From Rutpela maculata (Eukaryota; Arthropoda; Insecta; Coleoptera; Cerambycidae), in assembly GCA_936432065.2 (NCBI GenBank), contig OW386286.2, forward strand, positions 118,991,902 to 119,055,901: a DNA stretch of 64,000 bases, in the 5' to 3' direction. The translations under genes and the position numbers were made by a program. The notes under the pieces were generated by a model. That model was not told the DNA's origin. It ran no database searches and saw only the letters and a list, made by a program, of their open reading frames with translations. Within the stretch, counting starts at the first letter, position 1. Each line of letters begins with the position of its first letter. Below, piece after piece: positions 22,366 to 32,834 of this stretch.

Positions 22366-22378
22366 TGCCCCCTCCTTA
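22366..22378 (-). promoter_or_regulatory. Gypsy B polypurine tract
   Basis: In sense it reads aaggagggggcag directly before the 3' LTR, and overlaps the stop codon TAA (22378-22376) of the preceding ORF. Confidence 0.85.
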
Positions 22379-23944
22379 AGCCTGAACGTCTCGGTCAGGC
22401 AATTCAGCCTCTTTCACATACTTCGCCAGTCTATCCAAGTGTATGATCTTCATCTTGGACTTTTTGTTTCGTTGAATCCGATAGACAACATCATTAATTC
22501 GGGTAATAACAGTATGCGGTCCATCCCAAGGAGGTTGAAGTTTTGGGGGTCTCCATTCCTTCCACTGTGGGTTGTACAGCCAAACCAGATCTCCCACCTT
22601 GAATCCCCCTGTACTGGCATTTTGATCATAACGAGCCTTCAATCGGTTACTAGCTTTGGTCATCTGTTCTCGGTCATTCTTCGGCAGTTCTCGACTTTCA
22701 TTTCTGTAGTTACTCATGGAAAATGGTTCCCCACAAGCAGCACAATTCTTACACTTGCGACACCAAGCCTCTACATCCTGGCGACTATTCACCCAATAGA
22801 ACTGTTTCCGTGCTCTACTCAATGTCTTGTTTATGCCGAAGTGTCTGCTGGACGTTTCATTATGCGCTTCCTGGAGTACTTCTGGTACACGACACCTGGG
22901 AATCACTAGACGCATGGCAACCTGCTTCCCATCTGGGCTTTCCCATGCTCTCCTCAAAAGCCCATCTATGACCGTAAGTGAATCCCATTGTGACCATAAA
23001 GCCTTCAGCCCCATTTCTTTGTTGGAAACATCCTTCCATGCTGGACGCGTTCCACCTTCTTTTGCTCTCAACATGGGTCCGATTTCTACATCGCGCAATT
23101 GCTCTTGCCTCAGAGTTTTCTTTGGCCAACTGTCTGGAAGATCGACATTGACAGTGTTGACTTCAACCATGTTCGGCAATTTTCTCACCTGAGGGTAGCG
23201 CTTGCAATCTTCATTGTCTGGTTTTCTGGATAATGCAGGAGTTTTGACTGCCTGCGTTGTCAACAGCCTGGTTTTCTTGCATTGGTTGTTCACTTTTGAC
23301 AGAATAAATTGTTCGTTCCCAATCCTTAAGACTCGCTTTCCTACGTCAACAATAAATCCATACTGTTCCATAATGTCCAGTCCCAAAATGAAGTCATCCG
23401 TGATGTCAGCCACGATGACCCTGTGGTCGAACCTCAATTGTCCAATCTGCAAACCCAGGTCTACTTCTCCATGAACCGTAGCCCTGTCCCCCGTAGCTGT
23501 CCGGACGATCACTTCATTTTGTCTCTTGGTAATCTTTTTGTCCGATATAAATCCTGGCTGTACTATTGATGACGTAGTACCTGTGTCGATGGTAAACAAA
23601 CATTTTCTTCCATTCACATGGCCTTGTAACAATAGACTATTCGAAATTCCTCGAAGCTGGGAAATTTTTATTTCTCTGGGGTCACTGCATTCCCTAGCCA
23701 GAACAACCCCCTTGGTACTGTTTTCCTGCTTCTCTTCAAGATTCACAGCATTTAATCGACTCTCCGAATTCTGCTGTCGACAGTCTCGCTTCATGTGTCC
23801 TACCTTGCCGCAGTTGTAACATTTAATACCTCCGCTCGGCTTTCCTTTATTTTGTTGTTTTCTCTGCTTTCCAAGGTCATCTAATTTATCGAATAGTTTG
23901 GTAAACATTTTCTGCATCTCAGTCAACATGGGGTTCTGGTTCAT
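22376..23944 (-). CDS. Gypsy B ORF2: zinc knuckle, protease, integrase ends; RT, RNase H and IN core deleted
   Basis: A 522-codon open frame. Order of domains: CCHC knuckle at residues 42-55 (CYNCGKVGHMKRDC), aspartic protease with DTG at 120-122 and LGLDIMEQYGF further on, then directly the integrase zinc finger (HFG..., CRKCKNCAACG, about 350-395), then the C-terminal integrase tail (VGDLVWLYNPQW, IIHLDRLAKYV). Reverse transcriptase and RNase H, which should lie between the protease and the finger, and the DD35E core, which should lie after the finger, are missing, yet the frame is kept across both joins. It starts at ATG 23944, in the same frame as gag and two codons after gag's stop. This is either a non-autonomous family form or a lucky deletion copy. 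It cannot supply its own reverse transcription or integration. Confidence 0.85.
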   Translation of the reverse strand: MNQNPMLTEMQKMFTKLFDKLDDLGKQRKQQNKGKPSGGIKCYNCGKVGHMKRDCRQQNSESRLNAVNLEEKQENSTKGVVLARECSDPREIKISQLRGISNSLLLQGHVNGRKCLFTIDTGTTSSIVQPGFISDKKITKRQNEVIVRTATGDRATVHGEVDLGLQIGQLRFDHRVIVADITDDFILGLDIMEQYGFIVDVGKRVLRIGNEQFILSKVNNQCKKTRLLTTQAVKTPALSRKPDNEDCKRYPQVRKLPNMVEVNTVNVDLPDSWPKKTLRQEQLRDVEIGPMLRAKEGGTRPAWKDVSNKEMGLKALWSQWDSLTVIDGLLRRAWESPDGKQVAMRLVIPRCRVPEVLQEAHNETSSRHFGINKTLSRARKQFYWVNSRQDVEAWCRKCKNCAACGEPFSMSNYRNESRELPKNDREQMTKASNRLKARYDQNASTGGFKVGDLVWLYNPQWKEWRPPKLQPPWDGPHTVITRINDVVYRIQRNKKSKMKIIHLDRLAKYVKEAELPDRDVQA

Positions 23945-23950
23945 TTCTGG

Positions 23951-25165
23951 TTAAGATTCTTCGAGAGTCACAGCTCGCACTCTCGACCTTGGCATATCCC
24001 TGTAAGCTGCTTCTACTTCTAGTGCACGCACCAAAGCTTTGCTACTACTTTGGTGTCTCGTCAGCCTCAAAACTCGCCTGACCTCTTCGTCCCTTATGCC
24101 ATCTAAAAAGGCCCCCACAGCTAATTGCTCCTGAAATTCTCTAGGTGCACTCGGATACGCCAGGTGTGCCAGTCTCTCTATGGCAGCCTCGAATTCTTGT
24201 AAACTTTCTCCAGCCTTTTGTGTCCGTGATTTTAGCTGGGCCTGGTATACTTGCGCGAGATGTTGGTCGCCATATCTCAAGTCCAATGCAGCTTCCAAGA
24301 CTTTGAAGTCCCTTTGTTTATCCACTGGGATAGTTTGAAGCAACTCTGAGGCCTGGCCCCTTAACGCCAGAACTAAGGCCATGGCCTTTTCCTCATTATC
24401 CCAGTTGTTCGCACACGCTGCTGCCTCAAACTGCCTCTTGTACGTCGTCCAGGAACTTTGGCCGTCAAAAGAAGGAGGTTTTAGTCGCTGACCTGATGAT
24501 GCCACCTGCTGGCTTCCTCTACCTCTCAACTGTCGTTTAAGCCGGTCTATTACTCCTTCGACTTCTTCTTCGAACTTGTTTACTTTCTCTTTAACTTCAG
24601 TTACTTCTCCTTTTACTTGACTGACTTCTGTCTCGACTACTCCTACTTTACCTTCGACCTTGTTTATCTCTTCTTTGACTTCACATTTTAGTACTTCATT
24701 GGCAGAAATTATAGCGTCCTGTTGTATTTTGATTTGTTCATTTAGAATTTTCCTTAATTCTTCCTGGCGTCTTTCTTGCTCCTGTTTTTCCTCTTGATGT
24801 CGTCTTTCTTGTTCTTCTTTCTCCTCTTGCTGTCGTATCTTCAGGTCTTCCATAATTTGTCTCAATTCGTCTTTCTCTTCTTGACGTCTTCTTTCTTCAT
24901 CCTCTTTTTCTTTCTGACGTCTTATTTCCTGATCTTCCATCATTTTCTTTAATTCGTCCCTTTCTTCGTGACGTCTTCTTTCTTCCTCTTGACGTCTTTT
25001 CTCCTGTTCTAGTTTGTCTTCCTGGCGTCTTCTTTCTTGTTCTTCTTTTTCTTCCTGACGTCGCTTTTCCTCCTCCTGGCGCTGCTGTGCCATCATCCTC
25101 GTAAATTCCGCAAGTAGGTCCTTCATTTGTTTCTCCGTAGCCATGCTTCTTGTTGTAATGGGCAT
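23951..25165 (-). CDS. Gypsy B Gag (404 codons) with long charged coiled coil
   Basis: The frame begins at ATG 25165 (MPITTRSMATEKQMKDLL). Residues about 25-150 are almost entirely E/R/Q/K with repeated RRQEEK-type heptads, predicting a long coiled coil or single helix; a second coiled stretch (VETEVSQVKGEVTEVKEKV) follows. From about 225 a retrotransposon capsid domain appears (LKPPSFDGQSSWTTYKRQFE, AMALVLALRGQASELL, ESLQEFEAAIERLA, FLDGIRDEEVRRVL). The frame ends at TAA 23953-23951 before the CCHC knuckle, which lies in the next ORF in the same frame. So gag proper is separated from its nucleocapsid by one stop codon, either read through or a nonsense change. Confidence 0.9.
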   Translation of the reverse strand: MPITTRSMATEKQMKDLLAEFTRMMAQQRQEEEKRRQEEKEEQERRRQEDKLEQEKRRQEEERRRHEERDELKKMMEDQEIRRQKEKEDEERRRQEEKDELRQIMEDLKIRQQEEKEEQERRHQEEKQEQERRQEELRKILNEQIKIQQDAIISANEVLKCEVKEEINKVEGKVGVVETEVSQVKGEVTEVKEKVNKFEEEVEGVIDRLKRQLRGRGSQQVASSGQRLKPPSFDGQSSWTTYKRQFEAAACANNWDNEEKAMALVLALRGQASELLQTIPVDKQRDFKVLEAALDLRYGDQHLAQVYQAQLKSRTQKAGESLQEFEAAIERLAHLAYPSAPREFQEQLAVGAFLDGIRDEEVRRVLRLTRHQSSSKALVRALEVEAAYRDMPRSRVRAVTLEES

Positions 25166-25583
25166 ACGATTATGTTAAAATAAATTTAACTGCCACGTCA
25201 ATATCGGTAATGGAACTTTCCAGAAAAATCTCGAAACAGCACGAAAAAGTCTTATCCAGAGTCTTGTTACCATCCAGTTCAGAGAATTTAATAATATCCA
25301 CTAATGTCCAAATAGAAAAGTTCTAGAAATTTTTCACGCACTAACACAAATGACTCTTTTTCAGTGTCTCTATCACTACTCAGTTTAAAGGATTTAATTA
25401 TTATACTAATGTCCTAATTAAAATGTTCTACAATGTCTCAAAAATGCACTTAACACTATTTTCCTGTTCGAAAATAACCCTCGAACAATGTCCAGTAAAT
25501 TAGTCCTCTGTGCTAGCACTAATCCTCAAGAATACTTCTCGAACACTCCAACACAACTTCAGAGCTCCTCTTGTCATAAAATT

Positions 25584-25598
25584 CCGCTTCTGACACCA
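25584..25598 (-). promoter_or_regulatory. Gypsy B primer-binding site
   Basis: In sense TGGTGTCAGAAGCGG, three bases after the 5' LTR end (25602). It resembles the complement of a tRNA-Leu 3' end with about two mismatches; the tRNA identity is inference from memory. Confidence 0.7.
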
Positions 25599-25601
25599 AT
25601 T

Positions 25602-25624
25602 TGTAACGTGTTTTCACCCCTAGG
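25602..25624 (-). repeat. Gypsy B 5' LTR, gag-proximal piece
   Basis: tgtaacgtgttttcacccctagg, matching 21969-21991 of the other LTR, then abruptly interrupted. The rest of this LTR resumes at 51459 with the last 8 bp (cccctagg) repeated. Confidence 0.9.
25617..25624. repeat. Target duplication CCCCTAGG, left copy
   Basis: Eight bases identical to 51459-51466. The intact 3' LTR of the same element has this word once (21984-21991), which proves it was duplicated here. Confidence 0.92.
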
Positions 25625-25850
25625 TAGCGCTGTGTACTTCAGTACAAAAATGTACTGCAAATATGTACTGCAGTAGTTTAGGTACTTTAAGTACTTTTAA
25701 TATTTCTGTACTGGTATTAGAAAGTACTCCCAGTATTACAAAACACTCTCAGTATTAATAAAAACTGTAAAACTATAAACCACTCCAAGTACTTAAGAAA
25801 AAATTAGCCAGTATTTTATTTTAATAAATCAAGTAATTTTCATCAGCTCT
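25625..25850. repeat. Left subterminal AGTACT-rich region of the giant element
   Basis: At least ten occurrences of gtactg/agtactt/agtatt-type words. It mirrors the right end at 51180-51458. Such arrays are typical transposase-binding zones in hAT ends; binding is inference. Confidence 0.7.
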
Positions 25851-26605
25851 TAAACTATTATATATTATGCGTTATAATTTTAAGTTGTCTTAAGTTTTAT
25901 ATTATATATTTTTTACTTATTTCCTTTGTTGTAAATTTATATATTAGAAATAAAATGAGTATTAAAAATATATCTTTTGTGACCTTACTGTAATTTTCAT
26001 ACATCATGTCGTATAATACATATGATATTATAGTAATACCATTATTACCGTTATTACCATTACCAATCAATAATAATAGAAATGTGCTCCAAACATGAAT
26101 TTTTTTAATGAAAATTATACTTCCAAAAACTTCACCGTTATTATTGATATTAATATGTTGCTGTTGTAGTCTAAGAGCTGGGCAAGAAATTTCAATATGA
26201 CTCGAGTTATGAAAAGTTTCCGTCTCAATAAATACTAGTTTAAATAAGTAGTAAAGTGTCATACACATACAACTTTTCTCTCTGAATAATAGTGATTTTA
26301 TAGTGTTAATTTAGAGTTTTAAATTCTATATTTTTTAACAACAGGAAATTAAAAGCCTAGTGCATAGGGGGTGTTAAAAAACTAAACAGTTAGATGCAGT
26401 AATATTGCATATATTTGCATAAATAGACATTATTAAAGCATTAATTTTATTTACAATACCAAGTTCAAATGTTTTTGTGACAACTTTTTCTGGGTGGCAA
26501 CAAAAAGGAAGGAGCTGATAAAATTATTGAGGATAAGAACAGGTCCGGATTTTAAATTTTAAATTCTAACTTGCTAATGGTGAATTGCTGGACAATTAAA
26601 ATGTT

Positions 26606-27778
26606 ATGCCAACCACAATGAATTGTGTAAATTTTAAACAATGTAAATCAGTAAACCTAGATACCAAACAAATATATATATGTGATAAATGTGCCAATGG
26701 TCATTGTAAAGGATGTTCCAAAATTGCACCCACTGAAATCAAATGTTTAGAATTAAAAAAAGAAAGACGGTTGCGCTACTACTGTCCTGAATGTTATGAC
26801 ACTGTCACTGAAATCGAAAATATATTAAAACTCAATCAACAATTAACCGAAGAAAATTCTAGATTGAAGCATACGATAGAACAGACTCCATTGTCAGATA
26901 TTTCCAATAAACTTCTTAATCTTGAATTAACCTTGAAAAATGTACAAGCAACATATATACAAGCAATTAATGAGACAAATAAAACCATATCAGTACAACA
27001 AGATAATTATCGCATGGAAATACAACAGTTAAGGAATGAACTACAAACAATACGAGATAGCAATATAGATATGATAAGACTCTTAACAGAATCAAAGAGT
27101 AAAAATACTGATAATAGTACGACTCATGGAAATAAGCCTAATCAAAACTCAAATACAGCTTGTTCAACTAGTTCAGAGAAAATATTGACTTCCAATGCTT
27201 TTCCATATAAAACTGCACTCACCAGCACCAATTCAAAAACTATATCCAACAATAACTTGCAGAAATCTGCTAATAAAATAGATAACAGTTCATCTTACCC
27301 AATACCTTCTACAGATAATAGTATTAAGGATCAAGCTGAAAATGATGGAGGTTTTCGTGAAGTTAGGAGACCGAGAAGGCAATTGAAAGTTGGAAATGGA
27401 GACGGGGACAACACATTTCATGGAAGAGAAGAAAAAACTAATAGAAAAATATGGTTATTTATATCTAGAGTTCCTGATTCTATATCAGATAATAATATAA
27501 AACAATACATCGAAAAACGAACTAGTACTAATGATGTATATATAAAAAAATTGCCCACACTCAATGCTGGACAAGACAACCAATCGTTCATGGTGGGGGT
27601 TGATCCTGGACTTCTGAATACAGTTTATGACCCAAATTTTTGGCCTAAAAAGGTTATATATGGCCGTTTTAACTTTAAAATGGGACGGCGCTTCCTCGAT
27701 AATTCACATAAATTAAATACCAACTCTAATTCACAAGTGAATTCTTTTTTAGCACAGATCAGCTCTCCTCAAACATAG
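26606..27778 (+). CDS. LINE A ORF1 protein with PHD-like zinc finger
   Basis: 390 codons from ATG 26606. An out-of-frame ATG lies 5 bp upstream at 26601. The N-terminal 65 residues have a C4HC3-like pattern (C7, C13, CDKC at 26-29, GHCKGC, then YYCPEC), i.e. a PHD-type finger, known in ORF1 of CR1-like LINEs. A coiled coil follows (about 75-160: LKLNQQLTEENSRLKHTIEQ, LRNELQTIRD). Then comes a long S/T/N-rich linker, and a C-terminal block from about 280 (KIWLFISRVPDSISDNNIKQ, then SFMVGVDPG, VIYGRFNFKMGRRF) that looks like a folded RNA-binding-type domain, not named here. It likely packages LINE RNA. The reading frame is intact. Confidence 0.85.
   Translation: MPTTMNCVNFKQCKSVNLDTKQIYICDKCANGHCKGCSKIAPTEIKCLELKKERRLRYYCPECYDTVTEIENILKLNQQLTEENSRLKHTIEQTPLSDISNKLLNLELTLKNVQATYIQAINETNKTISVQQDNYRMEIQQLRNELQTIRDSNIDMIRLLTESKSKNTDNSTTHGNKPNQNSNTACSTSSEKILTSNAFPYKTALTSTNSKTISNNNLQKSANKIDNSSSYPIPSTDNSIKDQAENDGGFREVRRPRRQLKVGNGDGDNTFHGREEKTNRKIWLFISRVPDSISDNNIKQYIEKRTSTNDVYIKKLPTLNAGQDNQSFMVGVDPGLLNTVYDPNFWPKKVIYGRFNFKMGRRFLDNSHKLNTNSNSQVNSFLAQISSPQT
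27745..27751 (+). promoter_or_regulatory. Candidate -1 frameshift heptamer T TTT TTA between LINE A ORF1 and ORF2
   Basis: In the ORF1 frame the codons are TCT TTT TTA GCA, so T-TTT-TTA lies in the exact register used by -1 slippery sites. A -1 slip moves the ribosome into frame 1, which is open from 27730 through ORF2. No in-frame ATG precedes the conserved endonuclease start. No pseudoknot was demonstrated. Confidence 0.5.
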
Positions 27779-30573
27779 CTAACACTAATACTTTGTTACA
27801 TGAAGAACTAATCTATCTTAATGCTCAAAGTTTAATAGCTCATAAAGACCAAATTGTAAATGAAATAGCAAAAGTATACCCACGTCTTATATTACTAAGT
27901 GAAACAAGAGTTACCAATGATATTCAAACACATGAAATATCTATAGATAAGTACCATATATTAAGATGTGATTCAGACAGCAGGCATACAGGTGGCGTCG
28001 TAATGTATGTTAAACATGGTATTGAATATTCTGGAATTGAACAAAGTGTGAAAGCGGGAAACTATTGGTTCATGTCGGCAAATATCACATTAAACCGTAT
28101 TAAGTGGAAAATAGGTGTTCTTTATAGATCTCCAAGTGGAAGTATTCAAACATTTTTAGAAGACTTTGAAACACTGTGTGAAACGTTAAGCAGTAAAAAT
28201 CAAAAATTTATTATAGTTGGCGATTTTAATATTAATTATAAAGAAGATTCTTTTTACTGTAAAAAACTAATTAATTTAATAACTATATTTGGATTTGAAC
28301 AAATTGTTAATGATTATACAAGATGTACTGATACAAGTAATTCATTAATTGATCTTGTTATAACTAACTGTGATTCAATTAAATGTGAAGTTCATAATTG
28401 TCCGAAAATTACTGATCACTCTATAATCTCTATAAAAATGTTAGCATGTTCCATGGAAAGTAATAATAATAATGTGAAAAAAGTATTTAGAAATCTTAGT
28501 GATCATAACATGAATAACATTTGTTTAGAACTGATGCAACAAGATTGGCCTTTAAACTCTGTTGATGTAAATGATATTTATGATAAAATGTCAAATAAAT
28601 GTGATAATGTAGTAAATATTGTATCTTCGATACAAATGTTTGAAAAAAAATGTAATGATCTACCATGGTATGATATGGAAATAAAATATAAATCAAAAGA
28701 GAGAGATGTTGCATATAAGAAATTCAGGAAATGTAATAATAATGAAAAACAAAATTTATGGGTAATTTTTAAACAAAAAAGGAATGAAGTGGTTAACACA
28801 TTGAAATTAAAAAAGACCCAGTATTATGAACAAAAAATTGATGCTTACAATAATAATCCTAAATTAATGTGGAAAACCTTAAAATCCTTAATTAAACCAA
28901 AAAGTTATAAAGTTTGTGAAAATAATATACGTTTTGAAATAAATAATTCAGTTTATGTATCTTATAGAAATGAGGAAATTGCTGAAGGTTTTAATAACTT
29001 TTTTATAGCTAGTGTTGTTGAAATAACTGACTCCATCCCTAATGCAAATCAGTGGTCATCGAACAACTATGAAACTATTAAATCTGAATTTAATGAATTT
29101 TCACTACTATCTTTAAGTCAATTAAGATCAATTGTATTAACCTTAGACAATAAGTCTAGCCCGAATTTGGTATTAAATTCAAAAACTTTAAAACATATCT
29201 TTCAAGTTATAGGACATGTTATTTTACATTTTGTTAATATCAGTCTATCTAAAGGAAAATTTCCTGAAGCACTGAAAACTAGCACAGTTGTTCCCATTCC
29301 AAAAATAGAAAACTCAAATGAAGCATGTGATTTTAGACCAATTAATACTTTACCACCTCTAGAAAAAATATTGGAATTAGCTGTTTATCATCAATTATCA
29401 GCCTATTTTAATAATAATAATCTCTTTATAGGTAATCAATCTGGTTTTAGAGCTAAACATTCAGTCGAAACTGCACTTCAGTTGACGATTGCACACTGGA
29501 ATAATGAAATTGATAACAATAAATACGTGGTGGCAGTATTCTTGGATTTTAAAAGAGCATTCGAAACAATTGATAGAAATATTTTGATAAATAAACTTAA
29601 ATATTACGGCATAGGAGGAACTGTGTTGGAATGGTGTAAAAGTTACTTGTCTAATAGGTTACAGTGCACGAAATTTAACAATAAGGTATCAAGTACAATG
29701 CCAATTAATATTGGTGTACCCCAAGGCAGTGTACTTGGACCACTCCTGTTTATTGTATATCTTAATGATTTAAATTCTGCTATTAATTGTGACTTCATTA
29801 ACTTGTTTGCTGATGACACCTTGATTGCAATTACACATAGTGATATTAACATTGCCATCGAAAAAATGAATATCGAATTAAATAAACTATCAGAATATCT
29901 CAACACTAATAAATTAAAATTAAATATAAATAAAACCAAAGCAATGATTTGTACTAAAAAATATAATTACTGTAAATTAAATATAAATAATATTAATATA
30001 GTCTTTGGTAACAATAAATTAGAATTGGTAACAGAAATAAAATATTTAGGCTTCATGATTAGTAATGACTTAAGTTTAAAAAAACATTTTATATATGTAC
30101 AAAAGAAAATAACGAAAAAACTGTTTTTCTTTTCCAGAATTTCCAAATATTTAACAATAGCAACAAGCATAACAGTTTTTAAAACAATAATTCAGCCTCA
30201 CTTCGATTATTGTGCAAGTATCCTAAATTTTCTTGATAACAACAGCATTGCTGTATTACAGAAACTGCAGAACAGAGGAATGCGGATTATATTAAGATGC
30301 AACAGACTTACACCTATTAGAACAATGTTGAATGTACTTGACTGGTTAAGTGTGAAACAACGCTTAAAATATTTTACTTTAATTTTTATATACAAGATTT
30401 TGAATGGTTTACTCCCTTTTTATTTCAACAAATATATTACTTTTAATAATCAAGTGCATAATCACTTAACTAGATTAAATAGTCATTTATACATTGAAAG
30501 AAAGAAATGTACCAAACATATGCACACATTGTTTTCTGAGGGGTGTCGGGAATACAATATCCTTACCAAATGA
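27752..30573 (+). CDS. LINE A ORF2: endonuclease-reverse transcriptase
   Basis: The open frame overlaps the end of ORF1 in the -1 register (open from 27730). Conserved coding starts at about 27808 (LIYLNAQSLIAHKDQ). The endonuclease shows LLSETRV, the GDFNIN box at about 28220 and KITDHSIISI. The RT shows FRPINTLPPLEKILE, FLDFKRAFETIDR, IGVPQGSVLGPLLF and LFADDTLIAI near 29810. A C-terminal domain ends near 30540. The first in-frame ATG is at about 28003, inside the endonuclease, so ORF2 likely depends on ORF1 translation. At about 30540 one base is off: the present stop is at 30571-30573, whereas another frame (SLPNEVKESTNLIVFKQKLL) continues to a stop near 30638. Otherwise intact. Confidence 0.9.
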
Positions 30574-30848
30574 AGTCAAAGAAAGTACTAACTTGATTGT
30601 ATTTAAACAAAAGTTATTGGAACATGTTAAAAGTTCTTAGCATGGCACCCATGCACATTATTATTTTTATTTTATTATTGTTTTTATTATCTTATTCTTA
30701 TTCTCTTTCTCTTTCATACTGTCTACTAGTTTTTATATTTTGTTGGTGCTTTTAAATGTAAGATATCGTTATAAAATTGTTATATATTGTGAATGTGTCG
30801 AAGACATGCATTAGGTTTGTCCTATATTATTTAATAAAGATTTTTTTT

Positions 30849-31133
30849 AATATGTCCCTCACTAAGGGAGGACCCTGATATGGGAATTTGTTGACAGCTC
30901 GCGGGGAGTTGCGCCGCCATATTGAAAAAATGGCTCACAAAAACAGTCTCTTTGAAATATCTCGCTTCGGATTCCCTTATACGACAAGAAATGTTCTTAT
31001 GAAAATAAAAGAACATTCAATTTTCTACAAAATATGTTCTATAGATTTTTTCGTTAAACTGAATAGTTTCGGTGCAGCAGCCGAAATTATGATTTTTTGT
31101 AATTTCTCAGTTTAGTGCGACTTTTATGAAGGA
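30849..31133. repeat. Inner left terminal inverted region of the giant element
   Basis: Reverse complement of about 50730-50998: shared words include cactaagggag, tttgaaatatc, aaaatatgttctatagatt and cagccgaaattatgatttt. It establishes the long inverted ends of 25625-51458. Confidence 0.85.
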
Positions 31134-31819
31134 GTATTTTTGTGTTGAGACAAAATTTGTTTTCATACCTGAAAATCTTCAATTATAGTTGATTTTACTT
31201 GTCTTGAGCTACTGCTATGCGTAGCTCAATGTTCAATACTCGTTTCCACGCTACCTTGAGGAAGAGTACATGGCGCGTTTTCTTTTACGTGGTTGTCCCC
31301 TATAGACCAAATCGTCGACTAGCCTGCTTCTTGAGGCGTTTTAGGTGCTTGATGTCGAAGGTCCAGGTTCGTTATGGTCTTCAACAATACCTTCTTCAGA
31401 AATTGCTTTCGTTGCGCTCTTCACTGTAATTTGCAAATTTTGTAACCGACAAAGCTGCGACAATGCACCAGGAATAGTCGATGAGCTTCATGACGGTCTG
31501 CAGTCGAAACATTTCTCGCAAGCATGGAGAACAATCAATACGTAGTATCAGTGAACAGCGCAACGGAAGCAATTTCCGAAGAGACTACAACGAACCTGGA
31601 CCTTCAACATCAGGCACCTAAAACGCCTCAAGAAGCAGGTTAGTCGAGGATTTAGCCTATAGGGGACAACCACGTAAAGGAAAACGCGCCATATACTCCA
31701 CCTCAAGGTGGCGTGGAAACGAGTATTGAACATTGAGCTATGCGTAGCAGACAAGTAAAATCAACTATATTTGAACATTTTCAGGTATAAAAACAAATTT
31801 TGTATCAACATAAAAATAC
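31134..31819. mobile_element. Foldback element, 686 bp
   Basis: Arms 31134-31427 and 31549-31819 are inverted copies: gtattttt.tgttga ends, gctcaatgttcaatactcg, ggttgtcccctatag and gaggcgttttaggtgc. A 120-bp loop separates them. Comparison with 50723-50745 (no insertion there) shows it sits in the giant element's left terminal region at gtatttt/cacag. No coding potential; frames at 31217-31429 and 31548-31754 are mirror translations of the arms. Confidence 0.85.
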
Positions 31820-32834
31820 CACAGCATAGATAGACAGCAAAGAAACTCTCGTCAACTCCTTTGTGTTGGCGTGACCACAGAATAAGGAACTATAGTAGTA
31901 GTTCTCTTTTCTGTAGCGTGACTAAAATCTTTCACCTTGAAGTCGCCATTTCGGCTTAAAAGTCAGAGTTGGATTCCAAAGAATTTAAATGTTTCCGACA
32001 GGACCGTATTCTCCAATTTAAATTAAACAATATATTTTCTTGCCCAGTGTGTGTTGCTTGAAAATGAAGACTAGAAACTACGAAACTGTAGTCATAAACT
32101 GAAAAAATATTGTGATATTTAACAAGAAAAGTTTGTGTTCGTTATAATGGAATATCACAAAGTAACAGACAACTCTATTGTTTTCTTTAAATAAACGATA
32201 ATTTTAGATAGCTAAAAAAGTCATATTATATGTAATTTTTTTCCAACTTGTAAAAATAGGAAGTAAAGGCATATGAAACAGAATTTTCTTTTAAATACAT
32301 TGATATATTTTTTTTTCAGTATTTTCAAATAAAAATAGCTCGAAAAAAATAGAACAATAGTTCCATCCAATTTTTATTATAAAAATCAGACTATCAAATA
32401 ATATGACAATCTATAAATTATCCAACATAAGAAGTTCCTAAAAAAGTTTGCTCAAATTTAGGCTGCTATATTGGGCCGGCCATTTCGACTTCCCAATTTT
32501 ATTAATTTTCTTGAGAGTTTAGTACATCTACCTGCAAAATTTCATATTCTTAGCACGCCTGGAAAAGCCCAAACAAACAGATATAGCCGTTATATGACTT
32601 GTTAACTACGTTGAGGCATCTTGCGAACTCAACAGTAGATATGAGTTGCTATTTAACAACCTGTTATTTTATAACCCTTATTTGTAAATAGCATTAGCAG
32701 ACTGTTATTTCTGTACGAAAATAACAGATAAGAAACACGACGTAGTAAAAATGTTCTTGCTGGCTGCTGTTAAACTGTTATTCAGAAAACAGCAGTAGCA
32801 GATAATGAAATCGCAACGCAACCGCTAATGTAGT
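31820..32834. other. Inside of giant element, nothing recognised
   Basis: No ORF with a recognisable domain and no repeat family seen. Confidence 0.4.

Larger units (their letters stand above)
26231..30848 (+). mobile_element. LINE A: CR1-type non-LTR retrotransposon, about 4.6 kb
   Basis: It lies in the left terminal region of the giant element. Sequence before 26230 (gaaaagtttccgtctcaata) and after 30849 (aatatgtccctcactaaggg) joins up in the reverse complement of 51050-50990, giving the empty site. It has a 375-bp 5' leader, ORF1 with a PHD-like finger, ORF2 with endonuclease and RT, a 3' UTR and an A/T-rich end with aataaaga near 30833. It looks nearly full length, with one frameshift near the ORF2 end. 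Confidence 0.85.

Noticed and set aside
25897..26268. 123-codon minus-strand frame at the left end of the giant element, considered as a transposase remnant
   Set aside because: Very AT-rich low-complexity sequence without hAT, BED or other transposase motifs.
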